Positions 1 to 8,666 of a stretch of 64,000 nt of DNA are shown in pieces. The notes below the pieces were generated by a model. That model had not been told where the DNA came from. It saw nothing but the letters and a program-made list of their open reading frames with translations, and ran no database searches. The stretch is from assembly GCF_029946515.1 (NCBI RefSeq), contig NZ_JARZHH010000001.1:558001-622000 (forward strand), read 5' to 3'. A program made the translations under genes and the position numbers. This stretch comes from Polyangium sp. 6x1. Lineage in GTDB: Bacteria; Myxococcota_A; Polyangia; Polyangiales; Polyangiaceae. The stretch's first letter is position 1. The number at the start of each line of letters is the position of its first letter.

Positions 1-732
1 GCGCAGCACGATGCGCCCGTCCACGAAGTCCGCGTCGACGTGCGTGCGCACGCCCTTCGCGTCGATCCATGTGGCCACGCCGTAACGCACGCCGAGCCCG
101 GTCACGGGATCCGCGAAGTGCAAGCCGCCCTCGGTTTCGCCGAGGAAATCCTCGCCCGTTACGGCGATCTTGACCTCGAGATCGCCCTCGCCCGCCGGGC
201 GCTCGGCGAATTCGAAGCTCTGCTCGACGCCCTCCTCGTCGTTCTCGAGGTGCTCGATCACGGCGCCGCGCTGGATGCCGAGGCTCGCGTCGGGCCGGAT
301 GGCGGCCTTGCCGGAGCGCCCCTCCGCGATCGACCTTCCGCCGCGGGTGATGCTCTCGAGCGACGCGACGAACGGCGCCGTCGCGCCCTCCTCGGGCGCG
401 ACGAGATCACTCTCGCTCGGCCACACCGTGAGCGCCTCGGGGCTCGCCTTGACGGCGTACGTCGCGTGCCCTGCCGAGAACACCCCGCCCCCAGCGCGAT
501 ACCCGAAGTGCGTCCGCCGCATGACGGTGTCGAGATCGATCGCCTCGGTCGGGTTTGTCGCGGCCGGGGCCGGCGCCGTCGCGCCCGCGGTCTCCTGCGG
601 GCCCGCGCTGCGCCCTTCGCTGCTACACCCTGCGAGCGCGGCGAGGATCAGGCCGTGACAAAACCAGCCTATCGTCGCGACGCGGCGCCTCGTGCGCGCC
701 GCGCGCGTGAATGAAACGGATCGAGATTGCAT
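1..732 (-). CDS. Secreted lipoprotein of unknown function, N-terminal part
   Basis: The frame runs from an ATG at 732 to the left edge of the window with no stop, so only the first 244 residues are seen. A GGTGGGAG ribosome site precedes the start. A basic N-terminus and a hydrophobic stretch end in LAALAGCSS, a lipobox with Cys at about residue 37, so export and lipid anchoring are likely. After a Pro/Ala/Thr-rich linker comes a region containing MRRTHFGYRAGGGVF and many Glu, Gly and Val residues, which looks like beta-rich surface protein. I do not recognise a catalytic motif. The start of a large secreted beta-propeller or FG-GAP-type protein is possible but not shown by this fragment. Confidence 0.75.
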   Translation of the reverse strand, partial: MQSRSVSFTRAARTRRRVATIGWFCHGLILAALAGCSSEGRSAGPQETAGATAPAPAATNPTEAIDLDTVMRRTHFGYRAGGGVFSAGHATYAVKASPEALTVWPSESDLVAPEEGATAPFVASLESITRGGRSIAEGRSGKAAIRPDASLGIQRGAVIEHLENDEEGVEQSFEFAERPAGEGDLEVKIAVTGEDFLGETEGGLHFADPVTGLGVRYGVATWIDAKGVRTHVDADFVDGRIVLR

Positions 733-874
733 ATCTCCCACCAGGTGAATGCTCGCCCCGCAATACGTCGCCGCGGCTCGACGAGACCGCGGCCGTTCGG
801 GGCGTTCGGGGCGGCATCGGACAGCACCGGCCGGCGCCCGTCAAGGCCGCGGCTGGGCATTTTGACGCGCCAGG

Positions 875-1666
875 TCACCGGGCGTCGGCGCGTTCGAGCA
901 CGCGGCCTGCGATCCGCACGAAGAGCGCGCAGAGCGGAGCCACAAGGACGAGCACCAAAGGTCCGAGCCACGCGGCGGCAGCGTCGTGCCAGACGAGGCT
1001 GGGCATGGTGATCGCGGATCGAAGGATCACGCGGCCCTCGTAGACGTCAGGCCGATAAATCATGACGGCCGAAGGCATGAGGGGGCCGAGCCAGACGAGG
1101 GATCCGACGAGCAGCGCGTGGAAAGCGTCGCGCATGCGCACGAGGAGCGGCAGGAGCATCGCGAGCAGGAGGAGCGCGAACGCGGTCAGGAAGAGCCCTC
1201 CGCCGAGCGCGCCGGCGGCGCTGACCATGTCGCCCGGCGCGAGGTACGGGAGGATCGAGAGCCCCGTGGCGATCGCGACGGCCGCGCCGGTCGCCGCCGC
1301 GGCGCCGAGAATGGGCCAGACGCGCGCGGCGAGGAGCACGCGGGCGTGGAGGGGCTTCGCGAGCAGGACTTCGAGCTGCCCCTCTTCCCGCGCGGTGACG
1401 ATGGCGCCGAGCAGGCCCGCGAGCCCCACGAAGAACGGCGCGAAATAGGCGGCCATCAGGTCGTTGATGAGCAGGACCGACGCGATCCCCTGGATGTCGA
1501 ACGCCCGTTCGAGGAAGTGAAGCGCGCGCGGTGGGAAACGCACGAGGATGGCATGGGTCCCGAGCACGCAGAGGCCGCCGAGGATCGCCGCTGCGATCGG
1601 CGCGCGGCGCGGCGCGTGTCGTGCCTCGAGGAGGAAATAATCTCGGAGCGAAGCGGTCTCCGTCAT
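875..1666 (-). CDS. ABC-2 type transporter permease subunit
   Basis: 263-residue integral membrane protein with about six hydrophobic segments, starting MTETASLRDYFLLEARHA. The phrase VTAREEGQLEVLLAKPLHARVLLAARV is the conserved cytoplasmic loop of ABC-2 permeases (ReEG..e.LLa.P), which contacts the ATPase. The ATG at 1666 lies 2 bases after the stop of the preceding permease gene, whose last codons supply a GGAGG ribosome site, so the two are coupled. Together with the next two genes it forms a heteromeric ABC exporter. Substrate unknown; the TetR gene at the head of the operon suggests a toxic or signalling small molecule. Confidence 0.88.
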   Translation of the reverse strand: MTETASLRDYFLLEARHAPRRAPIAAAILGGLCVLGTHAILVRFPPRALHFLERAFDIQGIASVLLINDLMAAYFAPFFVGLAGLLGAIVTAREEGQLEVLLAKPLHARVLLAARVWPILGAAAATGAAVAIATGLSILPYLAPGDMVSAAGALGGGLFLTAFALLLLAMLLPLLVRMRDAFHALLVGSLVWLGPLMPSAVMIYRPDVYEGRVILRSAITMPSLVWHDAAAAWLGPLVLVLVAPLCALFVRIAGRVLERADAR

Positions 1667-1668
1667 GA

Positions 1669-2436
1669 TCAAGCCTCCATGCGACGCACACCGGCGGCGC
1701 CCATCGCGATCGCGGTGATCGAGAGAAGCGAGAGCGCGATCGTCGGCGGCGCGAGATCGGCCGCGCCGAGATGATCGAGGTTTCCGAGCGCGAGCGCGCC
1801 GAGCGACATCGGGTTCACGAGCGTCAGCGTCCGCCACGCTGGCTGGTAAAACCCGACGAGCGACAAACCGAGGAGCAGGCCGAGCACAGCGAGCCCGAGG
1901 AGCGCGGAGGCGCCGCGGTGCTTCACCCAGGCGGCGATCGCCGCCGAAAACCCGGTCGCGAAGATCGCCGCGAAGAGATGCGGGGTCATCGCGGCGAGGA
2001 AGGTCAAAGGCTCGAAGCCCGGCACGCGCGCGGAAAAGTACACGAGGCCGAGGAGCTGCGCGCCCACGTGGAGCGTGGCCATGACGGCGCACGCGCTGAC
2101 GGCGCGCAGCGCGAAATACCGCGACATCGAGAGGGGTTTGGCCGCGAGGATCGAGAGCACGCCGACGTCACGCTCGCGCAGGACGACGCCGCTCGCGAGG
2201 ACGACCGGGAGGAACGCGATGATCTTGTTCATCGCGAGGTCGATCCACACGTACATGAAGATCACGAACGGGCCGCCGTGGCCGAACCACGTCGAGATCG
2301 CTTCCTGCACGTGCGCGGGCGGGCGCGCGAGGATGACCGGAATGGAGAGCACCGCGTAGAGGAGCATGGCGCCGCAGAGCCACGTCTTGCGCTCGCGCAG
2401 CGTCGCGAGATAGTCGAGCCACTGGAGCCGGATCAT
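1669..2436 (-). CDS. ABC-2 type transporter permease subunit
   Basis: 255 residues starting MIRLQWLDYLATLRERKTWL, with about six membrane segments and the loop SGVVLRERDVGVLSILAAKPLSMSRYFALR, the same ABC-2 signature as in its partner. It resembles NosY-type permeases by length and loop, but no nos genes are nearby. Its ATG overlaps the end of the ATPase gene by four bases (2433-2436), so the ATPase and both permeases are translated as a coupled unit. It presumably pairs with the next permease to form the membrane channel. Confidence 0.88.
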   Translation of the reverse strand: MIRLQWLDYLATLRERKTWLCGAMLLYAVLSIPVILARPPAHVQEAISTWFGHGGPFVIFMYVWIDLAMNKIIAFLPVVLASGVVLRERDVGVLSILAAKPLSMSRYFALRAVSACAVMATLHVGAQLLGLVYFSARVPGFEPLTFLAAMTPHLFAAIFATGFSAAIAAWVKHRGASALLGLAVLGLLLGLSLVGFYQPAWRTLTLVNPMSLGALALGNLDHLGAADLAPPTIALSLLSITAIAMGAAGVRRMEA

Positions 2437-3176
2437 GCGGCCGCCTTGCGCACGAGCGCGAGGTAGAGGTCATCCATCGTGCGCGCGCCGTGCTGCTCTT
2501 TGAGGGGATCGACGTCGCCGAATGCGACGAGCCGTGCCCGGTGCAGGACCGCCACGCGGCGGCATAGCGCCTCGACGTCGGAGAGGATGTGCGACGAAAA
2601 GACGACGGTGACGCCCTTGTCGCGCGCGAGCTCGCGCAGGAGCTCCAGCAGCTCGTGGCGGCCGAGCGGATCGAGGCCCGAGGTCGGCTCGTCGAGCAAG
2701 AGCACGCGCGGCTCGTTGATGAGCGCCTGCGCGAGCCCCACTTTCTGCGTCATGCCGGTGGAGAAGCCGCGCAGCGCTCGATCCGCGTCCCGCGCGAGGT
2801 CGAAGCGCTGGAGGAGCGCCTCGGCCCGCTCCGCGACGACGCTTCGCGGGAGCGCGAACATGGCACCGACGTAATGCAAGAACTGGCGGGCCGTCATGTC
2901 CGGCGGGAGCGTGTAATGGGCCGGCAAATAGCCGGCGGTGCGGCGAATTTCGAGCGTCTCGCGCCCGACCTCCCGGCCGAGCACGCGCGCGGCGCCGGAC
3001 GTGAGGGGCGTCAAGCCGAGGAGCATGCGGAGCGTCGTCGTTTTGCCCGCGCCGTTGTGGCCCATGAACCCGAAGACCTCGCCGGGCTCGACCGCGAACG
3101 TGACGTCGTCGACGGCCGTGACCTTTCCAAACCGCTTCGTCAGGCCCTCTACTTCGATTGCATGCGTGGTGGTCAT
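2433..3176 (-). CDS. ABC transporter ATP-binding subunit
   Basis: 247 residues with every core ABC ATPase motif: Walker A GHNGAGKT (39-46), signature FSTGM (138-142), Walker B VLLLDEP (158-164) and the switch His in SSH (196). The Q-loop region reads AGYLPAHYTLPP without the usual Gln, as in many NosF/CcmA-like exporters. It energises the two permeases encoded downstream. The start ATG overlaps the stop of the TetR gene by four bases (ATGA at 3173-3176), so the exporter is co-transcribed with its regulator. Confidence 0.93.
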   Translation of the reverse strand: MTTTHAIEVEGLTKRFGKVTAVDDVTFAVEPGEVFGFMGHNGAGKTTTLRMLLGLTPLTSGAARVLGREVGRETLEIRRTAGYLPAHYTLPPDMTARQFLHYVGAMFALPRSVVAERAEALLQRFDLARDADRALRGFSTGMTQKVGLAQALINEPRVLLLDEPTSGLDPLGRHELLELLRELARDKGVTVVFSSHILSDVEALCRRVAVLHRARLVAFGDVDPLKEQHGARTMDDLYLALVRKAAA

Positions 3177-3835
3177 CGCCTGGATCTCCTCGGGGGCGTG
3201 GGTTTCACGGGCGGCGGGCTCTTCGGCGCGGAGAGGCCCGCGCGAAAGACATCGACGATCGCGTCGAGCGCGCGCTCGGTCGAAAAGAGGCCGAGCTCGG
3301 CGATCATGCCGAGGTGCTGCGGCGCGAAGCGCAGGACGCCGATCACGATCGGGACCGCGTCGCGATCGATGTCGGCGCGAATCTCGCCGCGCGCGATTCC
3401 CTCGTCGACCCAGCCGCGGATCATGGCGAGCTGCGCCTTGCCCTCCTCGACCTTCTGCGAATCGGAGGTGAGCCCGAGCGCGCGGAGATCCGGGTCCTCG
3501 CGGAGCAGCTTTCCGAACATGGGGTCAGCGAGGAGCTGTCGATACGCGAAGCGCAGCGTGGCCACGAGGCGCTCGAGCGGCGACTCGATCGACATGACCT
3601 CCTCGGCATACCGAGCGCCGATCGCCGCGAACGACTGCTCGACGACCTCGCGCAGGAGCGACTCCTTGTCGGCGAACTCGAGATAAAGCGCGCCTTTCGC
3701 GCAGCCCGCCTCGGCCGCGACCGCGTCGAGGTTCGTCCCCTTGAAGCCGTGCTGGGTGAAGTGCCGCCGCGCCGCTTCGAGGATGCGCTGCCGCCTGGCA
3801 GGATCACGGGGCTTCTGGCTACGTCGCGCGACCAT
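3173..3835 (-). CDS. TetR family repressor of the ABC exporter operon
   Basis: About 220 residues. The N-terminal TetR helix-turn-helix is clear: RILEAARRHFTQHGFKGTNL, then VAAEAGCAKGALYLEFADKE at roughly residues 17-60. The C-terminal ligand domain ends in a basic Pro-rich tail (PPPVKPTPPRRSRR). I chose the ATG at 3835. An in-frame TTG at 3844 would extend it by three codons but lies inside the perfect inverted repeat at 3843-3874, which is better read as this protein's operator. As first gene of a coupled operon with the exporter, it most likely represses its own operon until an exported ligand binds. Confidence 0.9.
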   Translation of the reverse strand: MVARRSQKPRDPARRQRILEAARRHFTQHGFKGTNLDAVAAEAGCAKGALYLEFADKESLLREVVEQSFAAIGARYAEEVMSIESPLERLVATLRFAYRQLLADPMFGKLLREDPDLRALGLTSDSQKVEEGKAQLAMIRGWVDEGIARGEIRADIDRDAVPIVIGVLRFAPQHLGMIAELGLFSTERALDAIVDVFRAGLSAPKSPPPVKPTPPRRSRR

Positions 3836-3842
3836 CACGACC

Positions 3843-3874
3843 AAGTTGACTCATCTGGTCGTTCGAGTCAACTT
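3843..3874. promoter_or_regulatory. Perfect inverted repeat, probable TetR operator
   Basis: aagttgactc (3843-3852) and gagtcaactt (3865-3874) are exact reverse complements separated by 12 bases, immediately upstream of the TetR start. On the minus strand the left arm contains TTGACT, a plausible -35 hexamer, so repressor binding would block the promoter. Arm length and spacing fit a TetR dimer site. Confidence 0.72.
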
Positions 3875-3936
3875 CGAAGATGCGAGAGCGAGCCCGCGGG
3901 TCCCGCGAGCTCGCTTCCGCGAGGCGACGGGCCCCG

Positions 3937-4263
3937 CTAGTCGATGTCCTCGCCGCGCGCCACGGTCTTGCCGTCCGGCGTCACGGCGACCTCGAGCTTC
4001 TCTTTCCCTTTTTTGATCTCGGCCTTGTACTGGACCTGGCCGTTCTTCAGGGTGACCTGCTCGACCTTCTTGATTTCACCTCCAGCAGCCCAGGTATTGA
4101 TGGCGTTCTGCGCCGCGGTGGGCAGGTTCGCGAACGCGACCTCCTGCTTCTTGGCGTCCTTGTACGCCTCCTTGAGCGGGTGTTCGTCGGCCACCGCAAT
4201 GGCAGGCGACGCGAGCACCCCGATCGCGAGCGAGGCGAGCAGCGGCCGGAATATGCGGTTCAT
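3937..4263 (-). CDS. Periplasmic PepSY-like small protein
   Basis: 108 residues. The N-terminus MNRIFRPLLASLAIGVLAS followed by PAIAVADEH is a classic Sec signal peptide with an AxA-type cleavage site. The mature part (IKKVEQVTLKNGQVQYKAEI, then KKGKEKLEVAVTPDGKTVAR) has the two-strand pattern of PepSY-like domains, thought to bind or inhibit extracytoplasmic enzymes. I chose the ATG at 4263 because GGAAGGAG sits six bases upstream. It is a single gene between the TetR operon promoter and the ClC gene. Substrate or partner unknown. Confidence 0.8.
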   Translation of the reverse strand: MNRIFRPLLASLAIGVLASPAIAVADEHPLKEAYKDAKKQEVAFANLPTAAQNAINTWAAGGEIKKVEQVTLKNGQVQYKAEIKKGKEKLEVAVTPDGKTVARGEDID

Positions 4264-4454
4264 GATCATCTCCTTCCGGTTGATTGCCTGCCGCGGTCTT
4301 CGCGGAAGGCTCCCAGCCCCGCGCATGCGAGTCCGGTGCCGTTTTCCGCGTGAACACGAGGCACAGCCATCGCGCCCCCGCCATGCCGGGAGAGCGAAAG
4401 GAGAGCGGAGCGAGGGCACGCCCGTGCCTCGCCACGCCCCGTTCGAAGCCAGGA

Positions 4455-6368
4455 TCAAGCCGCCCGCTCTTCGCGCGGCGTCGCCTCCAGATACGCGCGC
4501 CCCACCTCGGATTCGTCGAGGAAACCCACGATCTTTCCCGCGTCGTCGACGACGGGCACTTCCCGCACGCCCTGCGCGAGCAGCACCTCGGTCGCCTTCC
4601 TCAAATCGTCGTCCGGCCGCACGGTCACCGGCGGCTGCATGGCGTCGGCCGCGACGGTCAATGCTTCGAGCTCCCGCTCCGTGGCGAGCAGGCGCACGAT
4701 GTCACTCGTGATGACCCCGGCCATTTTGCCCTGCTCGTCGAGCACGGGAAAGACGTCCTGCCAGCCCGTGTCCGCCGCGAGGCGGAGGACCTCGGGCACG
4801 GGCGTCGCGAGCCCGAAATGGACGAAGGGCCGGCCAGCGATCATCACGTCGGCGACCTTGAGCGAGCGGAGCACGTCGAGCACGCCCGGCGGATGCGCGG
4901 GGGAGTCGCGCTGCGTGGGGACCTGCGCCGAATAAAGCGAGCGGTCGCGCAGCGCCACGAATGCAATGCCCTCGGCGAGCATGAGCGGGACGAGCAGGTC
5001 GTAGCTGCCGGCCAGCTCGCAGACCATGACGAGCGAGCCGAGCGGCACGTGCGCGACGCCCCCGTAAAACGTGCCCATGCCGACGAGCGCGAACGCGCCG
5101 GGATCGATGCGCGGGTCCCCGATCGAGAGCGCCGCGATGCGGCCGAACGCTCCCCCGACGAGCCCGCCGATCGCAAGCGAGGGAGCGAAATCACCCGCGC
5201 TTCCCCCCGTGCCGATGGTGAGCGAAGCCGCGACGATCTTGAACACCGCGAGCGCCGCGAGCAGCTCGACGCCCTGCCAGCCCTCGGGCAGCCACGACGC
5301 GCCCGTGATGGCCACCTGCGCGGCGCCATACCCGCCGCCGAGGACGCCGATTCCCTGCCCGTCCGGCAGGATGTACCGCGACCCGAGCAGCATGAGCAAT
5401 GGCACCGCCACGAGCCCGAGCACGAGCCCGCCGACGCCGGGGCGCGCCCAATCGGGGACCGGCAGCCGCGCGGATACGCGCTTCACGAGCGCCATCACCT
5501 TGAGAAAGGCGATCGCGCAGAGCGCGACGAAGATGGCGAGCAGCGCATACAGCGGCAGGTGCGCCGGGACAAACGGATATCGCGGGGCGTGCGCGAAGAG
5601 CGTGGACTCGCCGAAGACGGAGATGAAGACCGAATACGACACGACGCTCGCGAGCAGCGCGGGGATGAGCGCGTCGCTCTCGACGTCGTCGCGATAAAGG
5701 ACCTCGGTGGCGAGCAGAGCAGCACCGAGCGGGGTCCGGAAGATCGCGCTCATGCCGGCCGCAACGCCGGTGATCATGAGGATCCGCCGCTCGCGCGCCG
5801 AGACGTTCAACGTTCGGGCGACGAACGACCCGAAGGCCGCGCCGATCTGCATCGTCGGCCCCTCCCGCCCGCCCGCGCCGCCGGTCCCGAGCGTGAGCGC
5901 GGAGGCGAGCGCCTTCACCCAGATGACGCGCCGGCGGATGAAGCCGCCGTGACGGTGGAAGGCCTCGATCATCGCGTCGCCGCCGCCGCCGCGGCATTCG
6001 GGCGCGAGGCGCGTGACGAGGCCGCTCGCAAGGCCGCCGAACGCAGGCAAGAGCACGAGCAGCCAGGGCCGGAACACGCCCATGGCGTGCTCGCCGAAGA
6101 ACGACTCGCCCGAGGCCCGGAGCGCGCGGTAGCCGGCGAGGCCCGAGAGGAAGAATCGATCGAGAAGCTCGATTGCCGCGAAAAACACGACCGCGACGAC
6201 GCCCGCCCCGGCCCCGACGAGCGCCGCGTGGAGCAAGGTGCGTCCGACGAGGCGCAGGTCGATGGGCGAGGCGTCGACGAGGAGCGCGGAGAGCAGGCCC
6301 TGCGCGCGCTGCGACGGGAGGGGCGTCCGCGTGACGGAAACGCCGTTTTTTTCCGAAGATGGATCCAT
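4455..6368 (-). CDS. ClC family chloride channel/transporter with CBS pair
   Basis: 637 residues: about 450 of ClC membrane domain, then two CBS domains (IAGRPFVHFGLATPVPEVLR and MQPPVTVRPDDDLRKATEVL) that usually bind adenine nucleotides and gate the channel. The gating-glutamate motif GREGP and the second selectivity motif GDFAPSLAIG are present, while the first, usually GSGIP, reads GGGGD, so the chloride-binding Ser is missing; this is tolerated in some bacterial subfamilies. I start at ATG 6368 (MDPSSEKNG), which has only a weak ribosome site; a codon at 6449 is possible but adds a residue stretch that does not look like ClC. Confidence 0.9.
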   Translation of the reverse strand: MDPSSEKNGVSVTRTPLPSQRAQGLLSALLVDASPIDLRLVGRTLLHAALVGAGAGVVAVVFFAAIELLDRFFLSGLAGYRALRASGESFFGEHAMGVFRPWLLVLLPAFGGLASGLVTRLAPECRGGGGDAMIEAFHRHGGFIRRRVIWVKALASALTLGTGGAGGREGPTMQIGAAFGSFVARTLNVSARERRILMITGVAAGMSAIFRTPLGAALLATEVLYRDDVESDALIPALLASVVSYSVFISVFGESTLFAHAPRYPFVPAHLPLYALLAIFVALCAIAFLKVMALVKRVSARLPVPDWARPGVGGLVLGLVAVPLLMLLGSRYILPDGQGIGVLGGGYGAAQVAITGASWLPEGWQGVELLAALAVFKIVAASLTIGTGGSAGDFAPSLAIGGLVGGAFGRIAALSIGDPRIDPGAFALVGMGTFYGGVAHVPLGSLVMVCELAGSYDLLVPLMLAEGIAFVALRDRSLYSAQVPTQRDSPAHPPGVLDVLRSLKVADVMIAGRPFVHFGLATPVPEVLRLAADTGWQDVFPVLDEQGKMAGVITSDIVRLLATERELEALTVAADAMQPPVTVRPDDDLRKATEVLLAQGVREVPVVDDAGKIVGFLDESEVGRAYLEATPREERAA

Positions 6369-6461
6369 TTCGCGGCTCGTCTGGCGTGCGTCCGACTCTA
6401 GCACGAGGGCCGCGGGGCATCCGTGCCCTCGTCCCAAACAAATTTGCACTCAAACGAACAT

Positions 6462-6477
6462 CGTACGGGTTCGTACG
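6462..6477. promoter_or_regulatory. Short inverted repeat upstream of the ClC gene
   Basis: CGTACG-GGTT-CGTACG lies about 95 bases upstream of the ClC start in the 186-base gap to the beta-lactamase 3' end. It could be an operator for either neighbour or chance; there is no U-run to make it a terminator. Confidence 0.25.
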
Positions 6478-6554
6478 TCATGGCGCGGCTGAGGACGATG
6501 CCTCGGCGAGGGCGCGGGGTCAACGATGCGGACCGCGCGCCGCGCGTCGACCCC

Positions 6555-7556
6555 TCACGGTGGGCTCGTCATGGCCCCCACGGCGGCCCGCGCGACATCT
6601 GCCAGGGCCGCCTCGCGCGCCTCCTCCGGCGCGCTCGAATCGGTCAAGAGGGCCACGACCACGAGCTTTCGCCCGTCTGGCAGGGCCACGATCCCGATGT
6701 CGTTCGTCGCGCCACTGCGACCCTCGGTAACGGAGGAGGTCCCGGTTTTATGCGCCAAACGCGCGTCCGGCGGCAGGCCGGCGCGGAGCCTCCGAGGACC
6801 GGTCTTCGTCGCGTACATGATGTCGAGCAGCACACGCGTCGAGGCGGGCGCGAGCATCTCCCCGCGGTCGAGCTTCAAGAGGAAATCCGCGGCGGCCTCG
6901 GGCGTGGTCGTATCCCGGGGATCTTGCAGGTAGGCCTCGAAGGCGCGCACCTGTCCGTCCTTCGGCAGCCGCGCGACCGCGGCGTCCATCCCCTCGCAGG
7001 TGGACATGGCAGGTTCGTACGCGGCGAGCCCGTGGAACTGGAGCTGCAAATCGCGCTCGTATCGATCGACGTGCAGCCCGTTCACGCCCGACCGTGAGAG
7101 CAAGGCATTCACGCTCTCGGGGCCGCCGATCCGATGCATGAGCACGTCCGCCGCCGTATTGTCACTCACGGCCACCGATTGCGTGAGGAGGTCGAGCACC
7201 GAGTACGATTGCGCCTCGCCCTGAAACGCCTCCGCGAGCGGGCTCCAGCAGACGCTCAGTTCGTCGCGACGCACCTCGATCTTCGTGTCGAGCGAGAGCG
7301 CGCCCGCGTCCACGCGCGCGAGCACCGCCGCGGCGAGCGGCGCCTTGAACGTGCTTTGCAGAGGAAAACGCTCGCCGGCGTGATGCACCCAGCGCTGCCC
7401 CGAGCTCGGCTCGACCACGGCGACACCGAGCCGCCCCCCCGAGCGGGCTTCGGCCGCGGTCACATCGCGTTCGAGGCGCGTCACGTCGAACGCGCGGGGC
7501 GGGGCTGCGCAAGCGCAGAGGAGGACAGCGGCGGAGAGGAGCGACAAACGTTGCAT
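6555..7556 (-). CDS. Class A beta-lactamase (serine penicillinase family), lipoprotein type
   Basis: 333 residues with the full class A motif set: STFK (Ser68, Lys71), SDN (131-133), Glu167 in DRYERDL on the omega loop, and KTG (270-272). It should hydrolyse beta-lactams in the periplasm through an acyl-serine intermediate. The N-terminus MQRLSLLSAAVLLCACAAPP ends in a lipobox with Cys at 16, so it is probably membrane-anchored. The WSPLAEAF and long helical segments recall subclass A2 enzymes, but I cannot place it firmly. Start ATG at 7556; the longer upstream frame is Arg/Pro-rich and unlike coding sequence. A BlaI-type repressor lies 24 kb away at 31.3 kb, not adjacent. Confidence 0.92.
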   Translation of the reverse strand: MQRLSLLSAAVLLCACAAPPRAFDVTRLERDVTAAEARSGGRLGVAVVEPSSGQRWVHHAGERFPLQSTFKAPLAAAVLARVDAGALSLDTKIEVRRDELSVCWSPLAEAFQGEAQSYSVLDLLTQSVAVSDNTAADVLMHRIGGPESVNALLSRSGVNGLHVDRYERDLQLQFHGLAAYEPAMSTCEGMDAAVARLPKDGQVRAFEAYLQDPRDTTTPEAAADFLLKLDRGEMLAPASTRVLLDIMYATKTGPRRLRAGLPPDARLAHKTGTSSVTEGRSGATNDIGIVALPDGRKLVVVALLTDSSAPEEAREAALADVARAAVGAMTSPP

Positions 7557-7598
7557 GATCCGCGACGAACGCACGAGGCCCGCGCGCCATTCCCGCGC

Positions 7599-7610
7599 CG
7601 ACGTACGTCG
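7599..7610. promoter_or_regulatory. 12-base palindrome in the beta-lactamase/DUF421 divergent region
   Basis: cgacgtacgtcg is a perfect palindrome 43 bases upstream of the beta-lactamase start and 73 bases before the divergent gene at 7684. Its TAC...GTA centre loosely resembles BlaI half-sites but differs from the BlaI-like operator at 31711-31726. Candidate operator only. Confidence 0.3.
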
Positions 7611-7683
7611 AGGACGCCCCCGGACAAACGCGGGCGATTGACGCGCGCGCGGCCGGGTCCAAGGTTCGGCCGCAGGGGGAGCC

Positions 7684-8184
7684 GTGGTCGAAATCAAGCG
7701 AGCGGGCGATCTCGAGACGAGCGAGGACCTCGCCTTCGAGCGCACGAGCCGGCGCGTCCGTCGCGTCGCCCGGAGCCTGCTCTACGTGTTCGTGCTCCTC
7801 GCCGCGCTGGGTCTCTTCGGGGACGGTCCCTTGAGCCACGCCCGCGCCGGCCACGAATCCGGTTTTTTCGTCCGTTACGAGCGCTTCGCCCGCGTGGACG
7901 GCACGACCCGCTTCCAGATCCACCCCCATCCCGGGAGCTCCGCCGCCCCGCGCCGCCTCTTCGTGTCGACGTCGCTCTTCGAGCGCGGGCACGTGGAGCA
8001 ATTCGTGCCCGAGCCCGCGTCGGTCGAGATTGCCGCGGATCGAAGCATCATCACGTTTCCGCGGGTCGAGTCCGGGGGCTTCGTCGTGCTCGTGATGCGC
8101 CCCTTGCGCCCCGGAGCTCTGCGCTTCTCCCTCGGCGAGGAGGGCGGCCCCACGCTCGATCTCGCGCTCTTCGTATACCCCTGA
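7684..8184 (+). CDS. Single-pass membrane protein of unknown function upstream of DUF421 gene
   Basis: 166 residues from a GTG start preceded by GGGGGA. Residues about 30-48 (SLLYVFVLLAALGLFGDGPL) form one membrane segment; the rest, about 115 residues, is beta-rich and probably periplasmic (FVRYERFARVDGTTRFQIHP, then SVEIAADRSIITFPRVESGG). No family is recognised. It ends 10 bases before the DUF421 gene, so the two are probably one operon and may act together. Confidence 0.72.
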   Translation: MVEIKRAGDLETSEDLAFERTSRRVRRVARSLLYVFVLLAALGLFGDGPLSHARAGHESGFFVRYERFARVDGTTRFQIHPHPGSSAAPRRLFVSTSLFERGHVEQFVPEPASVEIAADRSIITFPRVESGGFVVLVMRPLRPGALRFSLGEEGGPTLDLALFVYP

Positions 8185-8194
8185 GGCCGTGGCG

Positions 8195-8647
8195 ATGAAC
8201 CTCGTCTTGCGCGCCGCCTGCGTTTACATGGCCCTCCTGTTCGTCTTCCGCGTCGCGGGCAAACGCTCGCTCGTGACGGTGACGACCTTCGATTTCCTGC
8301 TCCTGCTCATCATCAGCGAATGCACGCAGCAAGCGCTGCTCGGACAGGACTACTCCGTCACGGGCGCCATCATCCTCGTGGGGACACTCGTGAGCCTGGA
8401 GCTTGGTTTGTCATGGCTCAAATGCCGAAGCACGAGGTTCGAGCGCTGGCTCGACGGCACGCCGCTCGTCATCATCGAGGACGGGCGCATTCTGCGCGAG
8501 CGGCTCGCCTGGCTGAGCGTCGACGAGGAGGACATCCTGGAGGCGGCGCACGTGCAGCACGGCCTCTTGCGCCTCGATCAGATTCGCTACGCGATCGTCG
8601 AGCGCAACGGCGCGATCGCCATCATTCCGTGGCGTGAAGGGGGCTGA
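8195..8647 (+). CDS. DUF421 (YetF-type) membrane protein
   Basis: 150 residues: three N-terminal membrane segments (to about residue 75), then a soluble domain with RFERWLDGTPLVIIEDGRIL and VDEEDILEAAHVQHGLLRLD, the conserved DUF421/YetF pattern. The biochemical role of the family is not settled; members affect membrane or spore properties in Bacillus. I prefer the ATG at 8195 over the GTG at 8189 because the GAGG in the upstream stop region is then eight bases away. Confidence 0.85.
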   Translation: MNLVLRAACVYMALLFVFRVAGKRSLVTVTTFDFLLLLIISECTQQALLGQDYSVTGAIILVGTLVSLELGLSWLKCRSTRFERWLDGTPLVIIEDGRILRERLAWLSVDEEDILEAAHVQHGLLRLDQIRYAIVERNGAIAIIPWREGG

Positions 8648-8666
8648 GGGCCCCCGCCCCGCCCGC

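Noticed and set aside
3836-3844. TTG start for the first TetR gene
   Set aside because: It lies inside the perfect inverted repeat; the ATG at 3835 leaves the operator outside the coding sequence.
4284-6401. Long plus-strand open frame (705 codons) opposite the ClC gene
   Set aside because: Its product is Arg/His/Glu-rich without any domain and mirrors the ClC coding sequence; high-GC antisense frames stay open by codon bias.
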